DNA of 64,000 nucleotides from Megalonaias nervosa (taxonomy: Eukaryota; Mollusca; Bivalvia; Unionida; Unionidae): assembly GCA_016617855.1 (NCBI GenBank), contig JAECUM010003705.1, forward strand, positions 62,001-126,000, read 5' to 3'. Made by a program: the position numbers and the translations under genes. Positions 13,901-28,400 of this stretch are shown here, in pieces. How positions within the stretch are numbered: the stretch's first letter is position 1; each line of letters begins with the position of its first letter. A model generated the notes under the pieces. It was not told where the DNA came from, made no database searches, and saw only the letters and a list, made by a program, of their open reading frames with translations.

Positions 13901-16416
13901 CATAGGTCAATATTTATCTAAACTTCAGTATCTGTCTCTCTTTCTTCCTGCTTCACTTTCCTATAGCTCTACTTAAAACATCTTTGACCATGTCATCTCT
14001 AGTTGTATAAGCATTAATCTGTTAATTCTCAGCATACTCTGCTCCTTTTCTTTGTATCAATATTTGTTCAGTGCTTCTTTCTGAAGGAGCATATACAGCT
14101 AGCTTTGTCAGCTTGAATATGTTGGGAAACAGATCTTTGTGACTGTTTTGTACAATTTTCCAGATATCACTGATATTATCTTTTGAATACATCTGCTGCA
14201 AAATAGGATTTTTCACTAACATAAACTTCCTTTGTTCAATCAGAAGTTTACTGACTACTATGCCAAATTACTTAACTGTTCCATAATGCTGAATCTGGGT
14301 ATTTAGTCCATCAATGCTTGTGCAGACAGAGGTATTAAAATGAATATCTGCACTTCTTAATTTCATTTTTTAACCCTTATTTTATTCAATTTATATTAAG
14401 CCTGATATGGATACATGTATATGGTTTTGTAACATGATCCACTGGGCAAATTTTGATTAATTATAAAAATGAAAATTGAATTATACTTTTAAATTGTTTG
14501 TATTTTAATTAGGCTTAGTACTGTCCTTTTGTACTTTTAATTTCGAAATATCACTAAAAGGGTCATGCCGTCTATATTTTGTCCATCCAGCATGTACATC
14601 TGACTCGTATTTAACACCATTTCGGGCTCAAAATCACTCCCAGCTCCAATAGTCATCATCACTATCATCAGCCAGTATCTGCCAAATGAAATCGTAATGA
14701 ACCATGCTGGGAATCAGACATTTTGGATTTTCTATGTAGCCCATGCTTTAAACACATATTTGTAAAACTTTCTTCATGTATGGTTCAAACTACGCTATAA
14801 TTTTTATTCCTGGGCACGTTGTTCTAATCAAATTTAGTTTCACAACTATTCATATCATTCTTGAAAATATGTGAACAGTTGCTACCTGAAAAAACAGATG
14901 CCTCAACAAGAATGGTTAAATAAAAATTGTATATTTCACAAAGCACATTTTCATATGTGGGACTTTCAAAGAATTTGAGGAAGTTCTCGCATTTCACTTT
15001 CTCCAAGTGCATGAATTCGTACAAATTTTGCACGATTTGTGCAATAGCACACCATGACAGCATCTCTGCTTAAGTACTTGACACATCTAGTGACTTTCAC
15101 GCGAAGTCTCTGTTGCTCTGCCAATACTTCCCATTTGTCACGCGGAGAATATGCTACATTGATTTTCAATTGGTGGTTATTGTTTAACCTGGAGCAGAAC
15201 AAGCAATAACAACAAATGAGAATTCAATGTAACATGATTCAACACACCGGTAGCATAGTTTTCAAATCAACCAAAGGAGTCAAGATACAATTCAATGTAG
15301 AAACTTCAAATGAAAGTGGTTATTAAATGATGAGTAAAGTACTTCATTAACATGTGGAACATGTTTGGAATGTATAGCATATGCTGAACATACTTCTGGG
15401 TTAAGATAATAAGTATGAAATGGGGGGGGCAGATTACGAACCATGTCACTTTGTGTTAACTTGAAGACAGCAAGTGGGTATTCTCAAATAATCTTTTTCC
15501 TTTTTAACTAAAATATACATGAGTGCCTGTGACTGCAAATGCTGTTTCAGATGGATTATAATTTTACAGAATAACAAGGCAACTAATAATTATTCAAGAC
15601 TGCTGAAGGCTAAAAAAACATGCATGCAATAAGTATCATTTTGTATCGATTCTCCATCTCTTGAATCAATATGTGTATAGTTTCAGCAAAAGTATCAATG
15701 CATTGATATACTGATGAATCGTTTCGCCCCTATCAAAATAATATATACAATCTACAGGATATAAATAAATCCACTGAATAAATCCAAAACGCTTGATGGC
15801 GGGCCTCTAGGTAAGCAGAAAAAGGCTGAATTGTCGAAGGTTAAAGCACTGCGTGTTCACTGCACGATAGCAAAGCTAAAAACTGGTGACACCTGGTGGT
15901 ATCAAGGGGAGGTAATGGGCAAGAGTTACTGTCCTTTGTCTATCTAAAAATAGACAGGCTAAGACAATTTCATCTTTTGTAGAGCTGGATTCATGAAGTA
16001 GTAGGCTAATATTCCTAATGTAATGTGTTTAGGGAATGTATTCGAAAGAGAAACCCAATGTTGACAGAGCCATCAATTCAAGAGGAGTAATAATAACAAG
16101 ATTTACAATATGGCTGCCAGGGTGGCCATACTGGACTTCAAATCTGCACCATTTTCATTTAGAACCACCAGACATCATAAGAAATCTCTTAGTGAAACCC
16201 CCATGTTGATATGATTATCCATTTCTGAGGAGTAGCAGTAAAGAGTTTTTCAAGATGGCCCCTGTGGAGCCAATTTGGATGTCCAAGCAGCACAATTTTC
16301 ATTTTGAACCAACCAGACCATGGGAAGAATGTGCACACACGCCAACTCTACGCGAAGTATAAGTGTAAATTTTGCTCATGTAAGTGGTGAAAATGTGTAA
16401 TCTGAGCATAAAAAGT

Positions 16417-16477
<61 letters not shown>

Positions 16478-19400
16478 CACTAGTACCCCCATTTCACTGA
16501 GGCTATGACATCATAGCTAATGTATTACATGCCATAATTACAGTACTCTGTATGAAAAGTGTACATTTAGTTTTACTAACATGAATCTGCAGGTCAAAAT
16601 ACTCGGCAAAAATAGGCATAAACCATGTGGATTAGAATCAGAATACAAACACAAAACATACTGAAAAATTATTTATATCCATTTTTAACATTCACTTTAA
16701 CTAGCCTACATGTCTAACATTTGCCAAATGAAGTGAAGTCACATATTCTGCAATGTACATGATGATGTGCTCAGTTCAAGTGCTATATTGCATCACTTGT
16801 ATATTCGTCCTTTTCCTGATCGGAAATGTTTTTAAGTTTAAAAACAACCATCTGCTCTAAAAACTTTATCATCAAGTCAAACCGTAAAAATTCATTTTGC
16901 TTAATATCTGGCACCATTTTCTTTAAAAGTACAGACTGGTCTGCTAACTAATTTGATTATCAGTATAATGAATCTGCAAGGCTAAGTTTGAAATTAAAGA
17001 ATCCCATCTGTTTTCTTGGAAATGGGTCATATACAGTTGCTATAAATAGAAAATTAGGAAATTGCATTTAGCTCTATGATAAGACAAATTAGCTCTTACG
17101 CTATTCTTATGCAGCAGTCTTCTTTTAAGAATATTGTCATTTTATGATCAGTGGAATTAACAAGATGATAATATAAATGACAAACACAACTTTGTATTGC
17201 TTTATTTCTATTTTCATATTTTTAATGTACCAGAAACGTGTAATCCACATACAGGCAAGCATAAGACACAATTTGGTGAAAAAACGCAAAAGTGTAATGG
17301 TTGGCATAAATGAATGTGTGTGAAATGTTTCATGGCAATCATAGATGTAGTTACGGAGAAGTAGCGATAACAAACTTGTGCTAATGGATGGACATTTCAC
17401 AGACAACAGACCAAATAAGTGCAAGGTCTGGAATGGAAAATTCCGTGGCGCAGCTCATTTCAGGTTAACCAGATATTCAAACAAGTCAAAGTTTTTGTGA
17501 CTTATTTAAACACATGATAAAACTTTTATTGCAATAATGCAATTATTAATGCAGTAATTAGCATTCCTCATTAGTGACATCAACAAAGTAAGGAAAATGG
17601 TAATGAGCTGTGATGGTTTATCTCCCCTGACAAATCTTACTCTTCAAAACTACTCGATTTTTATAAACTTTTCATAGTTGTTTATTTTAAGACATCCTCT
17701 TTTCCAATGTTTATTTTTGATCATCAGTGTTACTTTAAGACAGATAAATGATTAACCAAGGTGAACTTTCAGGCAGGGTTGACTGTACATTATGAGATTT
17801 TACCTTGAGAACATGGATTTGCGAAGCACCAATATAAGGGAATCTCTAAGAGAGACACTCAGCTTAAGTAACGGCTGTATGGCTGTAAGGAGACCTTCAG
17901 CTGACATGGGAGACAGATATGACAGGTAGTCAAACATCTCGCGCACCTTGGGTGTAGACTCCAATATTAGCTGGGGAGCAGCATACACAGTGTCCCCAAG
18001 AAGTCCTGCAAAAATGGGCATGGAATTTTTTTCATCATTTTTCCTCTCAGAAAACTACAGGACAGAACAAGGAATGGGAAATCCAAACCTCATTGCAATA
18101 CAGTAACAAGAATTATGTAGAGATGATGTACCTCCCTGGATCTCTACCTCTGTAAAGTCTCCTTGTTACTTATGCTAGTACTATATAGACTAGTACTGTA
18201 AATTATATGCTAATACTAAACACTGCTTCCTTAGAACACCCCACCCCCACCAAAATATTGATGATGGAAAATTTTAAGTACGAAAAGGTACCTATATATA
18301 ATTTTCTTTACAAGTGTATGTTTGGTTGAAACACCTTCATCGGTTTGTTAGCTATGCTCTATAAATGAAAATGTTTACAAACTAGACAGACATGGCATAT
18401 AGCTATATCCCCCATACTGTATACCTGGGGGACTTAAAAACTATAAGTGTTTTATGGAATATTATTTCTACATAACAGTGCCTAAAAGCTGACCTAACTG
18501 CAAAACTTAGCCAAAGTGTAGCTGATGGACAAATAATGGTAATACTTCATGCCCAAACAATGTCATGATTGAGCGAAAAAGACAATGTACCATTCATGTG
18601 TAATTAATTGGAAATGCTCAATGGCTCCAGTCTACGTCTGTAACACAAAATTAGAGTTTGAAAATCTAATATAATGCCAGATTGAACATGTAAGATTAAA
18701 TGTTTAGGTAATAAATATTATCCCCTTTGGGTCTCATTAACTACTTTTGACAATGTTTTACAGAAATTAAGCAGCCATGTCATCTAATTATTCGCAAGGT
18801 CTGTGGAACAAAATATGCTGGTAACAAAGGATCTGTCTAAGACCTGGGTGCAAACTGCAGCCTTAAATTAATATTTTTCCAAAGTTTTAGTCGAATACAG
18901 CAGCTGATATTGATGTCATGTGACTTTCAGAAACTCAATATTTACTCCTACTGAAGTCTCACATATGCTATCAACATATGTGGTTCATGAACTTACTTAA
19001 GAAATGTGACACAGGTGAAGTAGCCTTGGTTACGACTCTGTTGAAAATCTGCTCAAGGATTTCAGATCGTACCATTTCATGTGCCTGAAACATGTGAAGA
19101 AAGGACTACAGATCAGTGACTTGCTCACAAAAAGCAATCCATATACAACTTTAAACTAACTCACATAAAGCTCAAAACTAAAAACAAACCTTTGATTCTG
19201 CCACTGTCCCACTGATGGTGATGTATATGTAACTGTCTGTCAACACAATGAGACTAACAGAAGCCATCATATGCATTGGTGTGGAATAGGGAAATCTGAC
19301 ACAAGAACCTGAATTCTGAGGCAAGAGCAAAGCCCTGCCATGTTCCTTATCCAAAAATTTTAATCCTGAAAGTGGGATGTGACATTCCCACAAAGTGCTT

Positions 19401-22400
19401 ACAACCAATATTTTGCTTCTATTCCCATGAAAAATAATTTGGTTAAATGCGTAATTTTGGACAGACTAAAATTCACTGTAAATTAAAGATGATGTCAATT
19501 TCAGGTCACCAGATGCATGCTAAGAGAAAATGACTTCCTCCTCATGACACTTCATCCAATTTGATACAAAGGTTATCGTGTTGTTCATCATACTGTACAT
19601 TTAAAATCAGACATAATTTTGATTATTTAAAAGGAAAATGAAAACACACCTGAAGTTGTTAAGATGGGTCTGGGGGGTCCTCCCACAGCAGGATCTCAAA
19701 GGGGTCCAAAAGTGCATTTTAGATTCTGAGAACTAAAAACAAATGCTCCTGGTGGCTCTTGGCTCTTATTATCATAATGTTTGGCAAAGTTGCTCCAGCA
19801 ACAAAAAATTATATGCAAAATCACAAACTCAGCCAACTTTAAACAATATTTGAAGAATTTCATAATGTTTATTACCAAATCGATTGTGCTCCAATAATAT
19901 AAGTGCTGAAGTTGTTACATGTGCATTTCAGTGTTCACATAATAATTCAGTCACAATAATTTGTTAAGTTTTGCAGCATATATTACATGCATATCACACT
20001 TTTCTCTTCTGATAATATATGCTTTTTCAGTAAAAGTTTTTAATTCAGTACATCAACTATATAAAAATATTCATATTAATTCATTAGTCTTTTCCCCCAA
20101 CACAAATGGTTGATACTGATGTGTTACTCTTGCTTTTCTTTTGCAGCCTTGGCAAAGATTTATTTTGCTTTCGTTTTTGTAATCATCAATTTTGTAGGCT
20201 CAATGTTTTTCTTTTCATTGTTAAGACGAGTTTTATTTTCCTTTTAAGCTCCTCCTTTTATAGTCTACATGCAGTTTGCATATTCAAATACATGGCTGAT
20301 TCTACCCTCTAATGCAAGCAATCTTTCTTAAAATAATGTATTTCACTATTTCCTGATGCCATCAGACCATATTTGAGGTTCTGTACCGAGTTCTAGGTTT
20401 CTATATTTATTCCCTCATATTTTTTCAATCAATAATATCACTCATTACATTCAAGGATGACTCTGTCTGTGGGTCATGAAAACAACTTATGTCATGGCCA
20501 TCTTTGACAGAGAAGGGTATCTGGCAACAATATAATCACCTCACCACCAGTGATCTATACATTGTTCCTCTTTAAATTCTGGAAGGGAATCAGTTTGGAA
20601 TCTTCTAACTTCCAAATAATATTGGTCCAACAACTTCTCATTTAAAACTTTAGATGCTGCTGTACATTTGGCAATAATAGTTAAATGTTAGTCACCTGGC
20701 ATTCAGTATTCTTACAAACTGACTAACTACATTCCATTAACTTTGCATTCAAGACATTCCCATTTCCACACATTTATCAAGCCTTTATTCAAATTAAATT
20801 TGACTCTATCTCTATCAATAATTCAATCTGCAATGTTTGGCAAGCATGCTTTGTTCCATCAGTTTCTGTTACCTGATTCATCAGATGAGTAGAAACTTTC
20901 AACCAACCAGAATACTCTTTACAAGGATTGTTAAATAGAATACAGAATGAATACTATTACAAGGTTTGTCTTTATTATTATAAAAACAAACACATGAAAT
21001 ACTCACCCTCACTGAAAAGGAGACTGCTGCGGGATGCAATCCACATGGTCCACTTTCTGAGCAACAATGACTGGGCATAATGAGAAAATGCCTTTACTTT
21101 GGTGGTGTAATGAGCAGAAGGTAAAAGGAGAATGTGGTTAGAGTGTCAAAATGCTGCCTTCATCACATCCTCCAAGAATGAACAAGTTAGACAGGACCAT
21201 GAGGCAGCAATGGCTCAAACCTCATGGGCTTTAATTTTCATTTAAGGGACAGGTAAGCTCTTGACAGTTAATGCCATCCACCTATAAATGGCAGGACCTG
21301 AAATATCAGTTGAATCTTAAACAGGGATGAAAAGATGCTTCCTACCCCTCTTTCTCCATTTTGAAGCCGCCCAAAAAATGTAAGGCTAAAGCCCTAACTG
21401 GACATAAAAGCCTGTCTTGATCATCCAAAGCACAGTTATGGCTGGGACTGGGGATCTCAGTTGAAGGATAGGTGTACAGCTATCAATGGAAGCTGATATT
21501 TTGCTAAAACATCTGGTTGAGAAAGGAAAGAAACTGACTCATAATTCCCACTGAACCTGATACAGGCCTGCTCAATGGATAAGGCATTAGGATTACTCTA
21601 TCTTGCAGATGCTAAAAACAAGCAAGAAAACTGTCTTGAGGGCAAGGTTCTCGAAGGAAGCTTCGCCCAAAAGTTCATAGGGGGTTTTATTAAGAGACCA
21701 GAAAACACTAGAACCATACAGGCATTAGAGAGTGAGACACTGGCCTTTGCAGCTCAAAATACCTGATCAGGTCTGCCAAGGAAGAAAATGTAATGATGGC
21801 CAGGACTTCTGAAAATTTTAGAGAGTTGAAAAGGGCTGCTTGATAGCTCTTAATAGTGGAAACCGAGCACTGTGTCTCTTCTAAAAGGAAAAGAAAATCA
21901 GCAACTACATTCAGAGGGACAGCTAGGACTGACACATTTTATACTGCACCAGTCACAAAGGAGTCTCCATTTGGTATCATGCACCTTAGATATCAATCTT
22001 CTCCAAGACTAAATGATGCACTTGGCAACTATGATCTAAAACTTTTATTTGTGGAGAGATGGTTTGAGATAATCCAAGTGTGAAGGTGTAGAATGTGTGG
22101 GCTGTTGTGAAGGAGAGCTCCTGTGCAGCAACAGGAGGTCCTTACCTCGGTAATCTGAAGTGGGGTCCTGGGATTGTTCACCAGCAGATTGATAAGATCA
22201 TTGAATAATGATCACTGAAGTCACCAACTGGTGATTAAAATCAGCTGAGCAGTGGAGTGCCTAACTTTGTGTAGAATCTGTGGGATCATCCTGAAAGTGG
22301 GAAAGCAAAAGTAAACAGAAGCTCCCTCTTGAGGCTGAAGTGTCCGCTGGGGAAATATAATAGGAGAGCTTGCTGTTTAGCTTGGTGGCAAACAAGTCTA

Positions 22401-25400
22401 CCACAGGAGTCCCCATAGTTAGAACAGGGAATAAACTGCAGACTGGTGAGGCAAACATTCTGTGAGAACTATGTTTCCTTTCCTTGACAGACTGTCTGCA
22501 AAAATATCCTTCCTGTCAGGAATATGGCAAACTTAGTGGGTAATTAGATCTGCAATCAAAACAGCAAAGGAGGTTCCATACCTTCATGCAGAGAGAAGGA
22601 AGGTATATGTCTCCTTGTCTCCTGATGTACACTATCAATAACATGTTGTTTGGAGGAGACCACACAACAAGCTCTTATTTGGTGGATGGACCCTGAAGGG
22701 CAATGAACACTGCCCTCATTTCCAAATTGCTGATATGGAGGGTAGATTCACCAAATCAGATGCAGGTGGAAATCCTGAACTGGAGAAATTAGAGCATTCA
22801 AGGGGTTCCTGTGTTGTCTAAGTGCAGTCTGTGTAGGAGAACCAGGTCTGCTGCGGAGTTCAAAGCCCCCAGCTCAGAAGACAAGTTGACAAAGAAATCT
22901 TTACACTCAGTGCCTCCAACAGACGCAGCATCTTGTCTACTCTGTCCAGAGGGACATGGATCAATCTTCTGTTTGTGAGGAAATTCATCTCCATGTAGAC
23001 AAAATCTTGAGATGGAGTGAGCTCTGATTTCTAAGTTTGGCAGAAGGACCAGCCTAGTCACTACAGACCAACAGCAACACAGAATGATCTCTCTACAGGG
23101 ACCCTCAGAAGGTTCTTCCTATGTTCGATTAAGTCCTTGGAAGTGTCCAGAGCAACATCCTGTGGAGGTGGGTAAACACTGCTGACAAGGTTAAGGCATG
23201 TTTATAAATTTCTGCTACTGCTTCCAACAAATGATTAAGAGCCATTGGCAACAGAAATTAACTATGCTGCTGAAAAGAGGTTGCCATGCTAGACTATGCC
23301 TGCTACTAACCTAGCCCTTCTGCTCCAAGAATTCCAGAGTTTCCACTGGAAGGCAAGCCCAATGTCCCCATAAAAATACCCACTTAGGCTGCTTCAGTGA
23401 GAGGGCACAGGAGACCCAAAGGGAGGGGTTATCACATCAGCATGTTCTGTATCAAACTTGTGTGCATCAATTAGGACAGAAAGGATATTTTTGTCCCGCT
23501 TTCTCCCAGGACACAGGACTACATGACCCAATATATCTCTGTTGCTGGGGAGACTTGGAGGAAAAGGAATCTGAACCACTAAGTCCCCCAAGGACTTAAT
23601 GGACTGACCTTAGCAGTGGACTCTGAAGGTGGATAAGGGGGACTTTCCACTCAACTACAATGTTTGGGGAAGAAGATTCATCCCCCTCCCTTTCTTTTGA
23701 TCCAACAAATTGGGTTGAAGGTCCACAGCCTGCAGCAATGACCTCACAGACATGTGGCCAAAGACCAGAAAACCATGGCTGCATGTAGGGAAAGTCCCAC
23801 ATCCCATAAGGATGTAGAGGGCTAACTGGGAAGGGGGATGTCAATCTGATCCCCTTCCCTAATCTGGCATATGTAAGCAGATTCCCAGTCCCCGTTATAA
23901 TAAAAAAGCAGTCAAGAGTGGGGGGGGGGGGATATGTACCATTGAGGATCTAACAACCCAGATATGTAGGAAAACCCTTCCCCAGATCAGACTTTGATTG
24001 GAGCTCTTCCATTACTGGGGGACTCAATCCCATCACAGGCCCTGTGGACTGAAAAAGGGTGCTACTCCTCCCTCTTTCAATGACACAACTCACTGTCAAG
24101 CAGAAAAGAGAGGGTGCTGCTCCTCTTGGAGGGTGCAACTTGCTCTGCAATGGGAAGGGCACTGCTCCTGCCTAATGGGATGGCATGATATATTCTCCAC
24201 CCACTTATAACCTCCCCTTGTAGGGGCCACACTAATCCTAAAAGTCTCCAGAGAGACTTTGGTAATCCTCTGCAGCCTGAGGGACTCAGAGAATGGGAAC
24301 CCCAAAAATTCTGAAGATGTGAGGAATAAACATTCTTTCTCACTTTATAAGTACATCTAAGCTCAGCAAGATCCCAGAACTCGTCAAGCTATATGCTGCA
24401 GATAGGAAAAACACTGTTCCTCTTGCAGCATGTGCAAGATAAGCAAGTGGGGCATGTGTCCCAAGCAGATTTCCCGTGACCACAACTTTGATAGACACTG
24501 TTCTTCTATAAAACAAAGCAAGTATACACAATGTAATGTGTGGACTAAGTCTATACCAATATAATAATTGCAGCAAGAAGTCACCTTTCACGTACTTGTT
24601 TTCACAAGTTTAAATGCAAAAAAGGAAGCAATGCATAGATCAGTACAGAAAAATACAAGATAATCAAGTCAACCAGGTTTAAAGATAGTCAGGGATTAAA
24701 CTAGCAACAAACCAAAATGACTGAAAAAATTCAAGAATGCTATCTGAAACTAATATTGAAAAAGATCCTGTGTTTGATAACTGAGCAAATTATCTGAAGG
24801 TAAAAAGTGGCATGCAATCTGCTTACCACATATACAAACAGCACAATTCACAATAAAGATAACGTTAATTAAATGACTTGTAATGGATAGAGGCAAGTCC
24901 ACAGATCACAATATATGCAAGGATAGGGAAATTTAAACAAAATGTATGCACTAGCTAAAAAAAAAAAAAAAAACACAACCAAATTGAATCACTAATGCTC
25001 TATGTCCTGTGAAAGGGGTAAAAAAACTAAAAACTAAAATGTGAAGCTGTCTGTGTATGGAACAAATGCAGATAACTCTCAAGAGAGCTTCAACTAATAG
25101 AGATAAAACTCAATTAGGTGTGTAATTCTAATGTTTACAAAGAATAAGGACACAAAAGAAATAGTAAATTCACTTGCCGACTCATGAAGCAACGACAAAT
25201 CTTCTTCGACATAAACAATGTAGACATTGTAGCATGTTGACCAAGAAAAAAAGAAGGGGCAGATTGCATATGCAAGAATGTATGGGGTGTCCCAGAGGTA
25301 ATCCAGTGTCACGGAATCTCCTGGTTCACAATAATGGAAGGATGACTTTTTGTCATACAGCTGAGGTCTTTTCCTCCCAAAACTTATTAGCTATGCAATA

Positions 25401-28400
25401 GCAGCTAGAATTTTATTACTGAAATTAAATGTCTAGTATTTTCCACAAATTTAATTACCTGGTTCATTTTATGAATTTGAGAAAATTCTGTGGTTTACAA
25501 TAATCTAACATAAAGAATGTCATGTTCTGTAAGTTCATCCAATTGTGTAATATACATCAAATTGCACATATGGAAAAAAAAAAGGTGCTAAGCATATTTA
25601 TGTACCTTGAAAGTATTGAGGAGTATCTCTGCACCAAGCTTGCAGGACTCATGGTTAGGACCCCCTTGTGGTGTGGTCACATCTACCTTACCGAAGGCCC
25701 CTTTAGGTCCAAATGTGTCCATCAGCAGAAACCCCAACTGTACCAGACCCTGCACTACATGATCCCAGCCATATTTACTATAAGAAAAACAATCCAAAGT
25801 TTAAATGAATTCATATTGATACATTATAGGATTCGATAAGCCAATGGTATAATTTAGAATTTCATGCAAAATGCCATGATCTCATAAAGTACAAACATAT
25901 ATGTTCAAAAAATCTAAAATAAAATTCAGGCCTGAAGACTGAACTTTTTTTTAGGAAGAAATTGTGAGCATGTGTAATGAATAGAATAATGCATATGCAC
26001 TCATTTCATACATAGCTAGTGACCTGTTGAATCATGTGCATTAAAATCACAAAGAAACCGATTAAGGTGTTTCATAACTGTCATACGAAAAGAGCACTTA
26101 TGTATGAATCCCTGCCAATGAATTATGTATAGATACAGCCAAGGGGTCATTAACAACACAAAATACTTTCTTGAATATCTATTTAAATGGAAGTACATGC
26201 ATACTTAATCAATAGGAAATATCTGATTCATCTTGCTTTACTCCAAAAAAAATTAATTTGTGTATACAATACTGATGCCCCTACCTATGGCATCTTTTTG
26301 TCCCAAAGAGGGCATAACTCTGGAAAACTGATAGCATGCAAAATGGTACATCAAAATTAAACAAAGTTCCATGATAATCCATGAGTGTTGTTACATACAC
26401 AATTTTTAGTGATAGATGGATGATCTGGCTAAATGAACAAACAAACAAGATCAATGATACATGACACATTCTTGAAGCATGGCAGTTTACAAACGATTGT
26501 CGACAATGAACAACGTGCATAACCAAAAAGTTAACTTTTTCTTAAACTGCTTGTTAACCTAACATAACCGGGAAATGTACATATAATTCCCAGTGCAGAA
26601 GTGGTATCGTATGAAGTTGCATACAAGTAAAATCAACTGTAAATAACACAGACCCTGATCTGCCATCACGTAAGGCAAAATGCGATCAAAGTTGTTTGTT
26701 CTACAGATTACTCCTAACAAACTGCATGTCACTTACTAACCAGCCTGGATAGTCTAGACCTTTTGTTCTAGTGGTATGTGCAACTGACTTGGACAGACAA
26801 AAACAGGTTTGACTCCTCAAAGCAACACTGTCTTGCACTGTTGAGCATATGGCAACTAAAAATCTGCACATACACAACCATATCCAGTGATCTTATTGGA
26901 AGACTATGCCTTGTCAGAATTAGTAATATACTTCAACTTTTAGGAATCAAACCATCAACTGCTCTGAGTCAACATCTCTGCAAGTAAAGCAGTCAAGAAA
27001 AACCTTTAATCGTTTTACCAGCAAGCTTATCACAACACTATCAGCCCTCTGTGTATGACATTGTGGCAAAGAATTCTGAGGTCAAGTACATAAAGTGAAG
27101 GCACAAATGCAACAAAATCTCTGTTAAACAGCCATAAAAGGAAAGGCAAAAAAGCTAGTCTTGAAAGATTTACACATGTAGCTGTTTAATTGCTTAATAC
27201 ATGTTCCTGTCATTTGAATTTGGTTGTAGGGCCCTTAAGAATGTGCCTTTCTTCTATAACAAGCTTTTGCTTAGTAGAAATGAACTGAGGTTTAATCATA
27301 TCACTTCTCACACTTTGTGTTTAAACATAGCAAGTTTTATCATACCTGTTTTGAACTGTTTCCAGTACACAACTTCTGATATCACAGCTTTCTGGCACAA
27401 GCTCTCTCACCCAGAAGGATTGACTCTGTCTTGCTGTATCCTTCAAACTTCTTAGGATAGTTGACTTCAGTATGTCAAATATCTAAATATTATTAGAGAA
27501 ATATTTCAAGTTTACTTTTATATTATTTTTGTAAAATAAAAGTGAATTTTCTGTGCTTATTTAACTGCAAAGTGCATATAATATTTGTTAAAATATTAAA
27601 TCAATCATTTAGAAAATCTCATCACTTTTAAGTTTTCCTTTTCCTTTTACAATAACCATTTCATGGGTTTGAAATCTTTACTCACTCAACTTGAAATGGC
27701 AACTAAATATGTTCTGGCAGTCGAGTTTACTTTTTAACCATTCACCTGATCAGACAAGTGCAAATTTATGACTGACCAGTGTTTATCTTTAATAAAAAGG
27801 ATGTTCTTTTGAGAATATTACCAACATTGTTCATTAAAAGTCCATATGTTCTAGCATCGGGCTGTTTACTGTTTGTTTTCATCCGACTCATACAAGCACT
27901 CTTAAATACCAATTAATGGTCATAGAAAGAAAGCAGACAGATCACAATTTGTAATTACTTACAACTGGTATTACAACAGCCACAGAATAAGTTCCTGAAA
28001 GCAATCTTTCACATGATCAAATTTATATTTATAACATCTTCAACTTTTACATCAGGGTTCATACACTTTGGGTGTGACAAAATTCAAGGACTTTTCATGG
28101 ATTTTATCCAATTTTTTCAAAAACCCTGATCCCCAGCGCACTTTAGGCATATTTATCAATGGCCATTTGAAGGATTAGTGAGAATGTTGTAATTTCCTGA
28201 CAAGGGGCTTCCTAATATCTGTGCAATAGGCTCAAGACTTTATAAATGAGAATAAAAAAAAACAAATCTTAAGAGAATAACAACACTTTATTTCTAAGAA
28301 AAACAAACGAATTCAGATCTTTATATGAAGAACAAAAAAAAAACTTATAGATTACACAGTAAATAAGGTACACTAGGTTCAACAGTTCTTTAAATTTTTA

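Larger units (their letters stand above)
12856..15732 (-). mobile_element. hAT-type DNA transposon with ends and 8-bp target duplication
   Basis: The left end is TAGGGGTGAAACGATACA and the inverted right end TAGGGGCGAAACGATTCA (15732 downwards). These are the TAGGGGTG(Y)AACGAT termini often seen in hAT elements. Flanks TAAAAATA (12848-12855) and TCAAAATA (15733-15740) agree at 7 of 8 bases, the hAT target size. Coding remnants are on the minus strand. A SINE with its own target duplication sits inside at 13540-13785. Confidence 0.8.
21030..24320 (-). mobile_element. DIRS-like retrotransposon copy B, decayed
   Basis: Minus-strand remnants occur in DIRS order. RT/RNase H connection [15 protein letters not shown] is at 22798-23061. 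RNase H-linked [18 protein letters not shown] is at 22261-22458. Recombinase core-binding [22 protein letters not shown] is at 21708-21935. The recombinase catalytic box AHEV-stop-AIAAS is near 21215. Copy A (500-3330) is the same family; copy C (8.2-12.3 kb) is a more distant relative. Boundaries are approximate. Confidence 0.7.
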
